Source of the DNA: Symbiodinium natans
Taxonomy: Eukaryota > Sar > Dinophyceae > Suessiales > Symbiodiniaceae
Direction: 5' to 3'
DNA length: 64,000 nt
Assembly: GCA_905221605.1 (NCBI GenBank)
Contig: CAJNDS010002653.1
Coordinates: forward strand, 213,340-277,339
Part shown: in pieces, positions 23,905 through 35,621 of the stretch
Layout: the number at the start of each line of letters is the position of its first letter
Position numbering within the stretch: position 1 is the first letter of the stretch
Made by a program: the position numbers and the translations under genes
Notes under the pieces: generated by a model
Databases searched by the model: none
What the model was told of the DNA's origin: nothing
The model's input: the letters and a program-made list of their open reading frames with translations, nothing else

Positions 23905-24629
23905 TTGGTTGTGCTGTAATTACACATGTTTTCAAGTTCACAGCGTGCCAAAAGACTGCTTTTTTTGTCATTTGGAGTGAGAGGGGCTGCGAGGAACAGC
24001 GACGTGTAGCAGCAAAACATGATATAGACGCCCAAGAGGTTGGTTGGATCGACCTGACGGAGAATGTCAGGGCTTTGCCGAGCTCCACGGACCGCTTTGC
24101 GTTCGCCCGCAGCGACAAGCGCTCCTACTTGCCGAGCATCCTCTACGGTGCCAATTATGCGAACGCCGCCGAAACAGGCCGCCATGCTGACTCTTACAGT
24201 AGCAAATACGATTCACAAGCTGACAAGCAGAAGAGCAGTACATGTAAGATGGGAGCCTGGGCAGCACTGCAACGGTGTAAGACTTCAAGCCTCCAGGAAC
24301 GCACAAAGCTGCCACGAACTCTAGCAGTATCACCAATGTATCAACAGCTGGAAACTTCTTTCGAGCCGCCCCCCCCCCCCCCCACCCACCCACGAATTAA
24401 CAGGTGCTGCCACGGAGGCTGTGTGGCAGCTTTATCCCCCCTACTTCTGGACCGACGTCACGCCGGCCGTGGCTGGGCCAGGCAGGTTTGTTGGTCGGGG
24501 CTTTGTCCACGCACGGACACTCATCGGCTCATGATGGCAGTAGGAAGCAGAGCCGCGTTTCGTGACATAACAGTCAGAAGCTGCACTGAAGCCATAGTTC
24601 CAGCCTATTTCCAGCCTCAAGCACGCTCG
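23905..24629. other. Non-coding spacer or intron with poly-C
   Basis: No coding signal strong enough to call. It contains a C run at about 24369-24382 followed by CCCACCCACCC. It probably separates the GPS-like exon from the Kelch exons. Confidence 0.45.
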
Positions 24630-26310
24630 GACTGGGAGGCCCCAGGGGGTGGCACACCATGGTTTGGTCGGAGCCGGACTCTGGCTTCCTCGTTTTTGGA
24701 GGCATCCGCCCGTGCAATTTGTGGCTCTTTGTTTAAAGAGAGGGGGGGCGGGGGAGGGGGAGGGTGTCAATTTGGGGCATAAGCTGCTGCCAGGACTCGT
24801 CAACAAGCAAGCAGGCTTTGCCCCAAATGACCTCTGGCTGCTGAAGACCGGAGAGACCGAGACCGCCTTGTTCGAGTGGTCCGCGACCCCAACTTCCGGC
24901 ACGCGCCCAGGGCCCCGCTATCAGCACTCAGCAGTGGCAGGCCAAACGGCGGCCGATGGTGAGGTGATGATCGTGTTTGGTGGGAACGATGACATGTTGG
25001 CCCTCACCAACGAGCTCCATATCCTGAGCCTGGGCTCCAAGACCTGGACGCTGCGATCTCCAACAAACCCCCCCATGCCTCGCGGCGGCCACTCGGCGGT
25101 CTGGGCAGCGGAGCTGGCGAAGATGCTCGTGGCGAGCTCAGGATGACACTGGGAGTTCTTTTGTTGTTCCTTTCTCAGGCCTTGCTGTGGTTCTCGCCCC
25201 CCTCAACCCGCAGGTTTTCGGCGGCTGGGCGGGCTCGGCTGGCTATGTCAATGAGCTCTTCTCCTATACCCCAGACCAAGATGCATGGCACCATCTTGCA
25301 CCCTGGAAGCAATAAAGTTCTCACAGACATGAGAGGCTGCAACAACTTTTTGCGCAGCTGCATTATGTACTGACTCTTGAGATACGACTGTGACCTGTTC
25401 ACACAGAGAGAAAGCAACACGATCACTGCTGTGACTTGTCAGTCGACCATGAACTGGTCGAAAGTGCAACGAACAGCATTAAGCATTGGCTGAGCGGGTA
25501 TGAAGGTACCCATGTGGAATGTCTGTACACGCCTTTGCTTCCTCAGCCTCTGCCAGGCACCCGCAGGCGTCCTTCCTCCAGAACAATCCCTCGGCGTTGC
25601 TGTTTGGACTGGTGGCGCGATGATCGCTCCATGCCATCAAGTTGGGGAGGGCTTGGGCACGCCCACATTTGGTTGCTCCCGACGCCGACGGAGGCAAACC
25701 GTGCTGAGGCATACAACTCTTCCACGTTCCCTTCCCCTTGCCTTCGGTTTTCGTTGATGTTACATGCGCACGACTGTCTCTGCGCAACTCCTGCATGATA
25801 TATCATGTTCCTATAATTCAGGAGTGCGCTTAATTTCAACGCTACGCGACCTCGGCCGGGGCCTGTCCGGTTCCGTTAGGCTTCCGCGCTTTGAGAGGCT
25901 TCGCCTTTGGGACCCTGTTGTAGCACGCCCCAAATGTGGGAGTGGTAAAACAAGCAAGGACAACTGGGTTTGGACGTGGGTGGGGCGGGGAAGGTGGGGC
26001 GGGTGAGGGGGCGGGGGGTAGGGGGAATTGGGGGGTTTGGGTTTGAGCTATGGCCTCTGCCCCAAGTTGAAGGAGAAAGCCGCACTTTGCCGAGGCTTTG
26101 GGTGGTTTGGTTCCAGGCTCAACGTCAACAGCGACATGGCATTGGGCTCCTGATGCAGCCGATGGCTGGTGGTCTTCCAACTCATCGGCTCTGCAGCCCG
26201 CCCAAGCGTCGGACGACACGGCCGTGTGGGATCCTTTTGAGGGTCGAATGTTCTTGGCACAGTTCAGACAAAGTTCCTACACGTTCATGTCCTACGAGGC
26301 CGGGACTTGA
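24630..26310 (+). CDS. Kelch-repeat beta-propeller exons
   Basis: Three or four exon pieces give Kelch signatures. About 24630-24720: GWHTMVWSEPDSGFLVFGGI then NLWLF. About 24815-25140: NDLWLLKTGETE, SGTRPGPRYQHSAVAG, VMIVFGGND, TNELHILSLGSKTWTLRSPT, PRGGHSAVWA. 25208-25313, following a roughly 65-bp intron ending CCGCAG: VFGGWAGSAGYVNELFSY, QDAWHHLAPW. About 26100-26310: QASDDTAVWDPFEGRMFLAQ, ending SYEAGT. The GG doublets and Y/W spacing are typical of Kelch blades. It is likely extracellular given the neighbours. Region 25320-26090 appears to be intron. It may be one gene with the exons on either side. Confidence 0.65.
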
Positions 26311-26390
26311 TGTGGGATTTCGTGAGATTCTGTGGGATCGGGTGCGATGGCACGGTGGTTCTCCTGAATTAGTAGACAGCCGTGCAACAG

Positions 26391-27830
26391 GTCGCCACGA
26401 GCAGCACGACATCCACGACAACCACAACTGGAGACGACATCCTCTTCGCCAAAGGTTCCACGCACCTGGCTGTGGGCAGTGTAAGCTGGTTCAGCGTAGG
26501 GAACAAGATCCAGATTTGGGATACACACGCCAGTGAGTTCAAAATTGTTGTCAACATCACGTTGCAGCAGGATGCAGGCAATGTCGCACGAACTCTCATT
26601 GTGGATGCGCCCCTCGTGAATGACTACCGAGTGAGCAGGCAGGCGACCATCACCATTGAGGCCGTCGCTACGACCACCACCGCCACCACCAGCACCAGCA
26701 CCGGCACCACCACCGCCACCACCACCGCCACCACCACCACCACCGCCACCACAACCTCCAGCAGCACCACACCACCTTTGCCAGTCGTCAGCGCAGTGGA
26801 GGCGACCGACAAGGTTCGAGCCGGATACGAAGGTGTGGCCGTGACAGCCAATGGGAAGGCGGTGTTCGCCCCCGGTGCGAACTACGCATGGCTTTGCGAC
26901 CCGAGCTACGACAACACGCGGGTTGGGATCCTGGACCTCGCGACAAGACAGTGGGAGACCTTCAACCTCACAGATTGCAGCTTGGACACTCCGAGCCCCT
27001 TACCGGCAAACGGCTGGCGAGGCGCAGCAGCGGTGGGCAACAAGGTGGTCTTTGCGCCGGCCAAGCACTTCGAGGCCCCAAACCCGGCTAAAGCAGTCGT
27101 TGGGATCTTTGACGCAGTGCCGCCCTACGCCTTTACCCGCATCGACATCTCCAGCAACGTGTCCGTTGCCGACACGCGGGAGCTGTTCAACGGCGCGGTG
27201 GCAGTGGGCAACGTGGTCGTTTTCACACCGGGCAACAGCCGGGCGGTGGGCATCTTCGACGTGAGCACTTCCAGCTACAGGCAGGCTGCGCCGGCGGGTG
27301 GCTTGGCACCCGGGGGGACGCTGACAGATGCGGTCGTGGTAGGGAACAAGGCCGTGTTCTGTCCATTCCGGGGGAAGAACCTCGTGACTTTCGAGCCAGG
27401 ACCCGACACCTTCGAGGTGGTGGACGTCAGTGCAAAAGTGACCTATGCCGACCGCGGCTTCCATGGTGCTGCCGCAGTCGGCCGGAAGGTTTTCTGTGCC
27501 CCGTGGGCGGAGAATGGCATTGGCATCTACGATGTGGACACTGGGGTCTTCGACTTGGTAGCCGTGGACCTCTTCACGACCTCGCCTGGCACCAGCTACG
27601 CATTCTACGCAGCCGCGGCCCTGGGACCCCTCGTCTACTTTGCGCCTGGAGATGGCGGTGTCCTCCTGACCCTAGACACACGTGACAACTCCACGCAGAC
27701 GGATGGCAGCCTGGGTCCCCGTGTTCTCAAAGGCCGGCAGTCCTTCTTCTCCGGCGCGACCGATGCCTCATCGGGAATGGCGGTCTTCTCGCCCTACATT
27801 GCCCAGGATGTCCTGGTCATCCAGCGGTGA
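26391..27830 (+). CDS. Seven-repeat propeller protein with Thr-rich linkers
   Basis: Open frame from 26382; the exon probably begins at 26391 after CAACAG. It opens with a Thr-rich tract, then a module reading GDDILFAKGSTHLAVGSVSW and VGNKIQIWD, a type I associate with dinoflagellate secreted proteins. A second Thr tract follows (about residues 95-130). It ends with seven repeats built on V-x-F-x-P followed by VGIFD-like strands, starting near residues 158, 219, 276, 321, 367, 415 and 464. Seven such units of 45-60 residues fit a seven-bladed beta-propeller. The stop is TGA at 27828-27830. No membrane helix. Probably the 3' part of the secreted gene starting at 22242 or at the Kelch exons. 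Confidence 0.8.
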   Translation, partial: VATSSTTSTTTTTGDDILFAKGSTHLAVGSVSWFSVGNKIQIWDTHASEFKIVVNITLQQDAGNVARTLIVDAPLVNDYRVSRQATITIEAVATTTTATTSTSTGTTTATTTATTTTTATTTSSSTTPPLPVVSAVEATDKVRAGYEGVAVTANGKAVFAPGANYAWLCDPSYDNTRVGILDLATRQWETFNLTDCSLDTPSPLPANGWRGAAAVGNKVVFAPAKHFEAPNPAKAVVGIFDAVPPYAFTRIDISSNVSVADTRELFNGAVAVGNVVVFTPGNSRAVGIFDVSTSSYRQAAPAGGLAPGGTLTDAVVVGNKAVFCPFRGKNLVTFEPGPDTFEVVDVSAKVTYADRGFHGAAAVGRKVFCAPWAENGIGIYDVDTGVFDLVAVDLFTTSPGTSYAFYAAAALGPLVYFAPGDGGVLLTLDTRDNSTQTDGSLGPRVLKGRQSFFSGATDASSGMAVFSPYIAQDVLVIQR

Positions 27831-28850
27831 AATGCAGTGTGAAATCCCAGCAAGCTCTGCTGTAATCTGCTGCCCAAGGATTCAAGGATGATAGGCAGGA
27901 GAAAGACTTCTCATGTTGTGTAAAACCAGAGAAAAGTCTGAGTGAAGTTTGTCAGCGTCGCCAGGCGAATCTGTTCAGACAATTGTTTATAACAGTTTTG
28001 GTGTCGCGTGCCTCGCTTTTGACACCTCGTGAGCTCAGCAGCGGATGTGTCCGACAGACAGTTGTGTCATGGAGCAGCACACATGCAGCACGCACACACG
28101 TGACCATACATCTCAGATCTCTACTGTAGACAAAAGCATTGTTATGCTTTCTGGCCGAGCGCACAGAAACCTGCCAGAGCGGCATGAGTTTTACCGGCCA
28201 CTCGTCGTGGCTGCTGATGCCATAGCTACACTTCTACTTGCAATTGAGGATCGCAACCCTTCCTGCAAGCAGTGTGTAGGATTCGTGTGCATTGGAGTCA
28301 TAGAGTCGTAGAGTCATAGAGTCATAGAGCAATGGCACATGGCACCTGCAGGGGAAGCAATGTGTACTAAGTACACGTGCTCCGGCCGACTTGCAGGACT
28401 GAAGCAAAGACAAAAAGCAAAGGGTTTATTCGCGCTTCCGGCCTTGACATGCCAGTGGCCTAGGGACTCGCACGGCTCAGTTTCTCTTAGGTCCCGTGCT
28501 GCAGCTGTTTGGCTTACTTGATACTCTTTTCCTCAAGTACTCTTCCGCCTGTCAAAAGCGCCCCCATCGTGCACGCGACTTGGGAAACCCGATGTGCCTC
28601 TCGGCACTCTCGGTGCTGCGGACGCTGGTTTCTCTGGCGTGTCTATTGTGCCCCGGCTTTAGGCTAGCGCTTTTCTGACCTGAGCTTCTGGGCCTGCCCC
28701 AGTCGCTCCAGTGCTTCCTCCGATTTCGGTAGCAAGGTCGAGCCGCACAAAAACAATGAAAGATGTCGTCAACCTGCCGACCAGCCAACGCCTGAAAATC
28801 TCCAAAAAGTCCAAGTCCTCTCCTCCGAGTCCTTCCATCTCAGGGGCTTC
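27831..28850. other. No confident gene; short 9-bp tandem repeat
   Basis: Mostly unique sequence without coding signal. A small TAGAGTCAT tandem array (four units) lies at about 28296-28329. A Lys/Ser-rich open stretch at 28711-28929 is overlapped by a better frame further on. Confidence 0.45.
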
Positions 28851-29203
28851 GTGCAAGCGAACGCCATCAAGGATGAATGTGGCAACGACACCGTCGACCT
28901 GCTTCAGCGCCAGAATCCCGACATTATGAAGCTGCTAGTGCCTTGGAGAATTGGGGTCCTGGTATCCTTAGTGCAGGGCAATGCAGAAGCGGGACGCAAC
29001 CCAAGGCACGGCTCGAGGAGAAGATGGATAGCCTGGACAAAAAGATGGATGGCTTGGAGACGCAGATGGATGCTCGAGATGGAGCCAGCCCTCAGGAGCC
29101 CTTCTTTCAGACTTCAGAGCTTGGCTTCAGTGGCTTCCAGGGGCCAAAGTGCGCATTCGCACACCTCAATAATTTAGATTCTATGTGGAAGACATGTCTG
29201 TAA
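28851..29203 (+). CDS. Possible exon: short coiled coil, unknown protein
   Basis: Two frames look coding in turn: 28851-~28935 (QANAIKDECGNDTVDLLQRQ, DIMKLL) and 28925-29203 (ENWGPGILSAGQ, LEEKMDSLDKKMDGLETQMD, EPFFQTSELGFSGF). The second has a heptad-like coiled coil. The change of frame near 28930 may be an indel. No family recognised and splice limits unclear. Confidence 0.3.
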
Positions 29204-30217
29204 AAAGCGGAAGCCAATTGCAACCTCCACTCCATAACCTTCATTGCGAAAGCCTCCTGTGTGGCAAATTTTTTGAAGCGGGTTCTCCAGACGAAGCACG
29301 TTTCATTTCACGCCATGGTGCTCTGTTGCGAGCTGGTGTGCACCTGGAAAAGTGAGAAGCGGCCCGCGCGAACTGTTCGACGCATTGTTGGCTTCCCATC
29401 TTTCCTGAGGTTGGAAATGGTCTCATCTGTGTTTTTCGCCTTGGTTGACTTTGTCCGCCTTGTTCCTGACTGTTTCTCTGGACCTTTGTCCTTGTGCGGA
29501 AAGTCTCATGTCCAAGCGCCTTGTTCCCACACAGCACCCCAACTAGTCGCTTGACAAATCCGTGCACACGGCCCCCCAAAAATCAAAAACACTCAGAACA
29601 CCTTAGCCTTCTTTTCGCGCAAGATGTCCAACCCTACAACACAATTCAAGTGTCCTTACAAGTGACCTGAAAGTTTCAGCCTGAAAGATTGTTTCCTGTG
29701 CTGAAAAAGCTCGAAGACTCCCCAAACTTGCGATGCGAAAGCACCGAGGTTTCATCCCCGGGGTCATCAGAACTGTGCCCCCGAACGTAAGAAGACGAGC
29801 TGGGCACGATCTGCACCAAAGAGCACACAAGGGACCAAGCCGGGAGTGCGACTTATAGTTGTTTAGACAGAATGCCACGGGAGCATAATGGTGCCGAGCC
29901 GACTCCGGTTTCGACCCCTGCCCTGTTTCCTTTTGTTTTTCGTTTCAATCACTCAGCATCACGGAAGCATCCCGTCATATCCCGTTTGTTGACATGTGTG
30001 TTGTTCCCGACATCTGACTGAGGCGCCGATGCCAAATGTGTCGACTCCTGGCATGCGAAGAAACAATGCCTTTTTTCAGGGCTGCCGTGTGAGGCACGCC
30101 CCGGCTCGCTCATTCACAGACTGTCCGACCCCAACTCCAAAGCAATGCTCCCTAGAATGTGCGAGCAGGTCGGCGGCGTCATGCGTACAGCAAAAACCCC
30201 CTCACAGTTTGCCGCAG
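29204..30217. other. No gene seen
   Basis: Stops in all frames, mixed composition, no repeats of note. It ends with TTTGCCGCAG at 30217, which I use as the 3' splice site for the Cys-rich exon. Confidence 0.45.
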
Positions 30218-30963
30218 GTCTTCGACGAAGCTGGCGGCGAACCAGGTGGCGCACAAGGATGAGTCCAAGCGAGGGCATCACAGCGAGAACCTGACCCACA
30301 CCAGGATCACCGGGGCGCTGCGCAGCTGCTCATTGAGCCAGATCCTGCTGACCAACTACGGGGCAACCGACTTCACAACCTCCTGCTGTGCAGAGAGCGG
30401 CTTGCACTGCGCAGGCTGCGCCAAAGCCGCAGCAGACGGCCAGTCATGTCTGGAATGTGCTGGCGGCTTCCTCAAACGCGACGGGAAGTGCATCTCCTGT
30501 GCTGACTCTGCTGGCTGGCTGAATGTGGATGGCAAGACCTGCGCGCAGCTGGTCTCTGGCGACTGCAATGATGTGAAGTCCCGTGGGAAGAGCAGCAATG
30601 AGGCCTGGCTTGCTGTCTCAGAGGTGTGCTGGTGCGGTGTGGTGTGCTCTTGAGGTGAGTTCGTCCTTGTGATGTTGTTGCATGTGACACGAATCCATGA
30701 GAGGCATGCTGCACTTGTGGTGGCGGCATTGTCAGCCCCACACCCTTTGTATACCCTTCGGTGCATCTTGCCATTGGCAGCGAAGTGCATGTGGCGCCAT
30801 CTGCTCGGACGGCATCACGCTATTCCCTCCACGAGGACTGTGAGCTACCTGACCAGGGCATAACGATGAGCGGGACCACAGGTGTCGTCACAGCGTCAGC
30901 GGCACGTCCAGACACTGGCCCTTTCAGCATCGAGTGTGCCGTGACCGCGCATCAGGCTCGATA
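30218..30963 (+). CDS. Cys-rich extracellular domain protein, two exons
   Basis: Exon 1 (30218 to about 30602) gives SSTKLAANQVAHKDESKRGH, RSCSLSQILLTNYG, then a furin/GF-receptor-like Cys pattern: SCCAESGLHCAGCAKAAADG, CLECAGGFLKRDGKCISCAD, GWLNVDGKTC and VKSRGKSSNEA. The likely 5' splice site is GAG|GCCTGG (GC type). Exon 2 starts near 30781 after TTGGCAG and reads SARTASRYSLHEDCELPDQG, ITMSGTTGVV and FSIECAVTAHQ to a TAG at 30961-30963. Both pieces match a cysteine-rich surface protein layout I recall from dinoflagellate predictions. Intron about 178 bp. It probably continues a larger extracellular protein; N- and C-terminal exons not identified. Confidence 0.6.
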
Positions 30964-31989
30964 GTCTACGCAAACCAACAGCAACAGAAACATACCCGCC
31001 AGCTGCCGCATGCCGCGAGGCATTGGGAGTGAGCTATGACACGACCTTACGAATTGGCATGGATTACTTGAGCTACGGAGCACCGGTGCTCTTCTTTTCA
31101 GGCCGAACTAGAGAGGAGCAGGAAGAACTTGGAGGACAGAGGAAGAACAGCTGTCAGCGAAGTTGCCAGCCCATGTCCAAGCCACAGCTTTCCCTGAAAG
31201 GTTCAGCCACGAAAGCGGCACAGAAGGCACCGGTCGAGCTTTTCGAGAGGTGGTTAAGGTTTTGGATATATATATATGTTATTTGTAATCATTTTTATTG
31301 ATTTATATGCATGCGTGCCTACACATTCTTATACAGCTACCCCCACAGCGTCCGCTTGCACTGAGGCAGTGCAAGCAAGTGGCTTCAGGCCGAGGCTCGG
31401 TGTTAGCTTCAAGCATGCACAGGCACCTGGCCTGTGGAAAGACTTCAGCATCATGTGTGCGCCCACGGTGAACTGGCTGCAGGCTGGGCACTGGGATATC
31501 GGAGAGCATGTTTCTCACTCAGTGTTGGTTCGTTGGACTCATAGAGTTCGCCCCCCAGAAGTACGGCTTCCTCCCGATGCTGTCACAGCCACCAAAAATG
31601 AGATCGTCTGCTACATACGGCAAGATAGTTAAGTGCGACATTTGCTTGTTCTTAACATCTTAAGTCTGATACAGCCATGTCACGCGAGTACAAGCCTTCC
31701 ACTACTTCTGAGGGCGGCATGGAACAGAGGGCGGGCAAAACCTACAGAAGCCTGTTCGGCTCGATACATGGCCGGGCGCAGTGGGGTGACCTGCAGGGAA
31801 AGAGGACAGCTCACCATACGAAAGCCCCAGCCGGCAATGAAGCCAATACGTCAGGGCGTGGCATCACCCTCAAACCGACTCCGCAAGGTTGGGGGAGGGG
31901 TCTGTACAACCAGCGCTCACGTCACTGCAGGCTCGGGAGGCACTTTCGGCACAGACGCCGTCAACAGATGCTGCGCCACGGCAGGCGCG
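30964..31989. other. No confident exon
   Basis: A frame at 31337-31632 (after CCCACAG) is open and contains WKDFSIMCAPTVNWLQAGHW, which might be an exon of the same gene, but no motif confirms it. Short (TA)n at about 31265-31276. Confidence 0.35.
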
Positions 31990-32350
31990 GCCACAATGCG
32001 CCGAATCCTGCCCAACAGATCCTCACTCTGAACGCGTCGCGAGCCTCGGCCTGCGCCACCCCATCAGCAATGGCGTGGAGGACCCTGAAGGCCTCAGCAG
32101 TGGTACCGCCTTGCTGCTCGAAAACCAGGGGATCGAAAGGGAATCCAGCCTCCAGGCACTTGCGGGCCATGTCTTGGAATCGGCGCTTGCGCTCACCGTC
32201 ATCCAGCACGGCCTCATCTGCAATCTGAAAGGTTCGGTGCCAGTGATTGAGACGGGCACATCCAAGGCTACCCGTTGTCCATCGGAAGGCTGCTGACCAA
32301 GCATGCCTTGGTGACCGAGAGCCCAAGTAAGAGGAGCGTCCGCCAGAGCT
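31990..32350 (-). pseudogene. Retroelement C-terminal fragment, frameshifted
   Basis: Minus-strand sequence reads GQRVALDVPVSITGTEPFRL in one frame, then after a shift FQIADEAVLDDGERKRRFQD, MARKCLEAGFPFDPLVFEQQ and GGTTAEAFRVLHAIADGVAQ. The FDPLVFEQQGG motif with a following helix is a pattern I associate with C-terminal regions of dinoflagellate LINE-type elements. It is a short fragment with no RT domain nearby, so an old truncated copy. Confidence 0.45.
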
Positions 32351-34323
32351 AGCACAGGCCTCGAACCGCAGCCGCCCTCACAAAAAGGTAGAGCAAGGGC
32401 GCAGAACTGGCCAGATATCGCATACGGGACGCATTGCAGGTCCAGTGTGCGATGGCAGTTACTTTGTGACTTCTTTGCGGTTCTGGACTCGGCACGGGAA
32501 TGCCGTGCACAAACTTCGTCTCCCGGTCAACCATTACCAAGCTCATGGTTAGTGCATCCTTGACATCGTGCACGTTCCCTTGTACCTGTGAACTTGAAAC
32601 CAACCTGATTCCTTCGTACTGCTTTTCTGAAGCTTCGAAGTTCTTTGCTCTATTCAGTGTCGCAGTGCAACTTTCACAGATCGACTGGCCAGCAGCCACA
32701 GCAGCAAGAAAACTTATAGCCATTGCCAGGTCCTGCTTGACAGGGGATCTTGAGTTGATCCTGATTTTTTGTTCTGTCATTTGTTTTGATTTGCTGTTCC
32801 AGCCGTTCGTTTAGACTCATCAAAGATCTTGAGTTGTCTTCTGAGCTTCCAGAAAAACGGAGTTTTCAACAGGATCGGAGTACTGGTGGGCCTTCTGCCA
32901 CCATACAGCCTCATACAGCCTTCTCAAAACGCGCATTCGAAAGAATAAACTTTCAACAACAAGCAGTTTAGATCTGCTTGAATTGTCTGAAGAAATTCGA
33001 AAGGTGGACACCGCGACGGGAGACCTGAGCCGGTCTGCGGCCGATGCCAACAACAACGGGGCCGTGGACACTGAGGCGCCATTTTTTGACAAGCAGGCAA
33101 CAGATTGACTAACTCGAAGGGACCCTAATTTCCCCAATTTCCTCGTCAAAAGAATAAGGCAATTCGCTTCAGAGATGTCGAGTGCTCAAGCTCATTGTGT
33201 TTAAGGGAAGTTCCTCCGGGGTTCAGGACACCACCACTAGCGGGCAGAATGGCGGGATCTGCGTCATGAAGGCCCAGCACGCGGCCCCACGTGTTGAATA
33301 CGCACAGGCTCGTCGGCCCTGTATCCGGTCAGTTCTATCTGTCGGTACTGTAGGCAGTATTTAGTCAAAAAGTATCTTAAAGCGTTGGAAATTGAAACAG
33401 GACTTTTTCAGTGTTTTGAAGATAGGGGGCTGCTCAGGGGCTTGGGGAGTTTTCGCGGGGCAGCTTGTTGTGGCTTAGGGCTTAGTACTTAGTTCGGGCT
33501 TTGGGCGTTGGGCTTTGCCCCGGCTTTGCTGCTGGCTTGTACTGCCAGACACATTTGTAAACTTGGACTCCCTGGGCAGGGGATGATGTGCAACTACTGC
33601 CGCACCTGCAGCTCATGCTCAGTCACCAATGCCTATGCTTCCGCGATGCTCGCCGGGATTATTGTCCCAGCGCATTCGTTAGCTCGCGCTTCTAGGTTCA
33701 CCAACCCTCATGCAGACCTTATAAGGTGCCACCCGCCCTCAGAACATTGTCGGGGCATGAAACGTTGCTGCTTGCGTGCAAAATGGTTTGCTTAAGGTTG
33801 CGTGATTACTGGTGGTATGACAACTTTACGGCGCCAGACATCCATTTTCTCAACAACTTCAGCGGCATTCCCCTGGGGACCCTGTTTTGCATCAGGTGGG
33901 AGCTTTATGCAAGGTGATCGCATCCGCTTTTGGTGCTACAGCAGCATCAATGCCTGCCAGGTGCGCGGGATACCTGCACATAACGCTGCGCGGATACTAC
34001 AATCTTTATCTCAGAACACGTGATGGCAGCTTGGCCCAGCAAGGACTCTAAGGCTTTTTCGCAACCAGAAGGGGAGAGAGACAGAGAGACCAACATGCCG
34101 GGGCGCGCAACTTGCGCCAGGAGGGTAACCTCCTGAAGCCCAGCTAGAGAAGGAAAGAAAGAAAAACAGAGAGCCCATGACAGGCACTCCGGTTCACGCC
34201 CATTAAAGCGACCCCCTTCGGAGGGTTCTGCCTGCGGGAAGGAAGGAAGAGCAATCGACGGTCGCACATGCATGCATGGCGGAGCACCGCCCCTTCGCTG
34301 GAAGGAGGAAGCGGAAGGAGGGA
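32351..34323. other. Mostly non-coding; two weak exon candidates
   Basis: A short frame at about 32973-33108 (LELSEEIRKVDTATGDLSRS, NNNGAVDTEAPFFDKQATD, then TGA) follows an AG and looks coding but is tiny. At 33801-33917 a frame reads YDNFTAPDIHFLNNFSGIPL, which could be the N-terminal part of the PA14 domain found downstream. Neither is certain. A stretch near 33460-33525 has degenerate GGGCTTAG/GGGCTTTG repeats. Confidence 0.35.
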
Positions 34324-34413
34324 GGGGGGGGGCGCGGGGAGGGGGGGTGGGGGGGGTGGGGGGGCGGGGGGGGGCGGGGGGGGGGCGGGGGGGGTGGGGT
34401 CGGGCTGGGGGGG
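34324..34413. repeat. G-tract (G-quadruplex-prone) sequence
   Basis: About 90 bp almost entirely of G runs of 4-8 interrupted by single T or C (GGGGGGTGGGGGGGCGGGGG style). It lies directly before the 97-bp direct repeat. Confidence 0.9.
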
Positions 34414-34736
34414 TGAAACACTGATGTTACACATCCAGGTGCTTGACAGTCTCACTTGTCACAGTGCATGTTTCCATGCTTGCTGCTCAAGGTTCTAGTA
34501 ATCCAGCCTAAGCTTGTTTTTCACCAAGCCGCAGTGTAGCTCATATGACTCCGCAGTTCTAATTCTCTTGAGCATAAGGCAAGCTGAAAGCCGATACCAC
34601 GGCCATGCAGTTTCAAGTGTTTTTAAATTTGTGCCTGGTTGAAACACTGATGTTACACATCCAGGTGCTTGACAGTCTCACTTGTCACAAGGCATGTTTC
34701 CATGCTTGCTGCTCAATGTTCTAGCAATCTAGCCTA
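34414..34736. repeat. 97-bp direct repeat pair, 226 bp apart
   Basis: TGAAACACTGATGTTACACA... at 34414-34510 recurs at 34640-34736 with a handful of substitutions. The 129-bp spacer shows no gene. Upstream of copy 1 is the G-tract. This may be duplicated intron sequence. Confidence 0.9.
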
Positions 34737-34976
34737 GCAGTCTGACTACAGCTGTGCGCCTGTAGCAAAGAGATTCCTGTGTTGCCTGTAGGCCTGTACG
34801 CATTAGGCGAGGGTCTGCACGCCCAGGTTACATCTCAGGGGGGTGCGGGGGGGGGGGCGGGGGGTGACGTGAGAGGCCCACTTGGAGGCTGAGGGTTTTC
34901 GAGTGAGGAGCAGCAGAGATGAGGGATGGTTATTGATACCACGGGTTAGAAGTAGATCGATGTTCCGCTTTGTCAG

Positions 34977-35190
34977 GCTCACGAGTCTACCTGGATGGGC
35001 AGCTGATGACCCAGAAGACAGGGTGCGGGGCGGCAGATGTAGAGAAGGAAAATATTTGGCTAGAGGCAGGTTACCACGACCTGGAGGTGCTGATGTGCAA
35101 TGGTGGTGGCAATCAATTTTTGCAGCTGGCATATTATGGGCCAGATACCGATCACATCATACTCCCAGTTCCCAGCTCTGCACTCTTCCA
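34977..35190 (+). CDS. PA14-like domain exon
   Basis: After TTTGTCAG the exon starts at 34977 in phase 1 (G|GC). It reads SRVYLDGQLMTQKTGCGAAD, then KENIWLEAGYHDLEVLMCNG and QFLQLAYYGPDTDHIILPVP. This is the second half of a PA14/GLEYA-type beta-sandwich: SR-Y-DG, then L-x-AGYH-L-V, then L-Y-GPDT. A Gly codon split at the junction, just before SRVY, is consistent with the usual DG-SR motif of the domain. Such domains bind carbohydrate on secreted or surface proteins. The first half should be on an upstream exon; a candidate lies near 33801-33917. The 3' limit is unclear, near ALFHD. Confidence 0.65.
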
Positions 35191-35579
35191 TGATGCGCCT
35201 TGGTTCTGCATGGCCACCCAGCATCCCCACCCCTTCCCCCACCATCTCCCCGAAGAAATAAGGCAAAGTACTCTGTAGGATTGTGGGCCCTCTCTTCCCA
35301 AGGCGTTCACGGAGCGCCAGGCCCGTTGCCAAACCGTTGCTTGCAGCTACGGATACCATGCGAGCGAAGCATGTTCCCGACTGAACATTTCGGACAGGCT
35401 CGCTTTGTAGCCTTGGCCTTGCAGCCATGGACGGCGCTGACCTACAAGGTCCAGGAGGGTTCGTGTCGGGGATGATTGTTTCGGGTTTATATACAAAAAA
35501 TGGGTGTGCATAGATATACATATATATATATATGTACGTTTAAGATTTGTATACACATATATATATATACGCATATATG

Positions 35580-35621
<42 letters not shown>

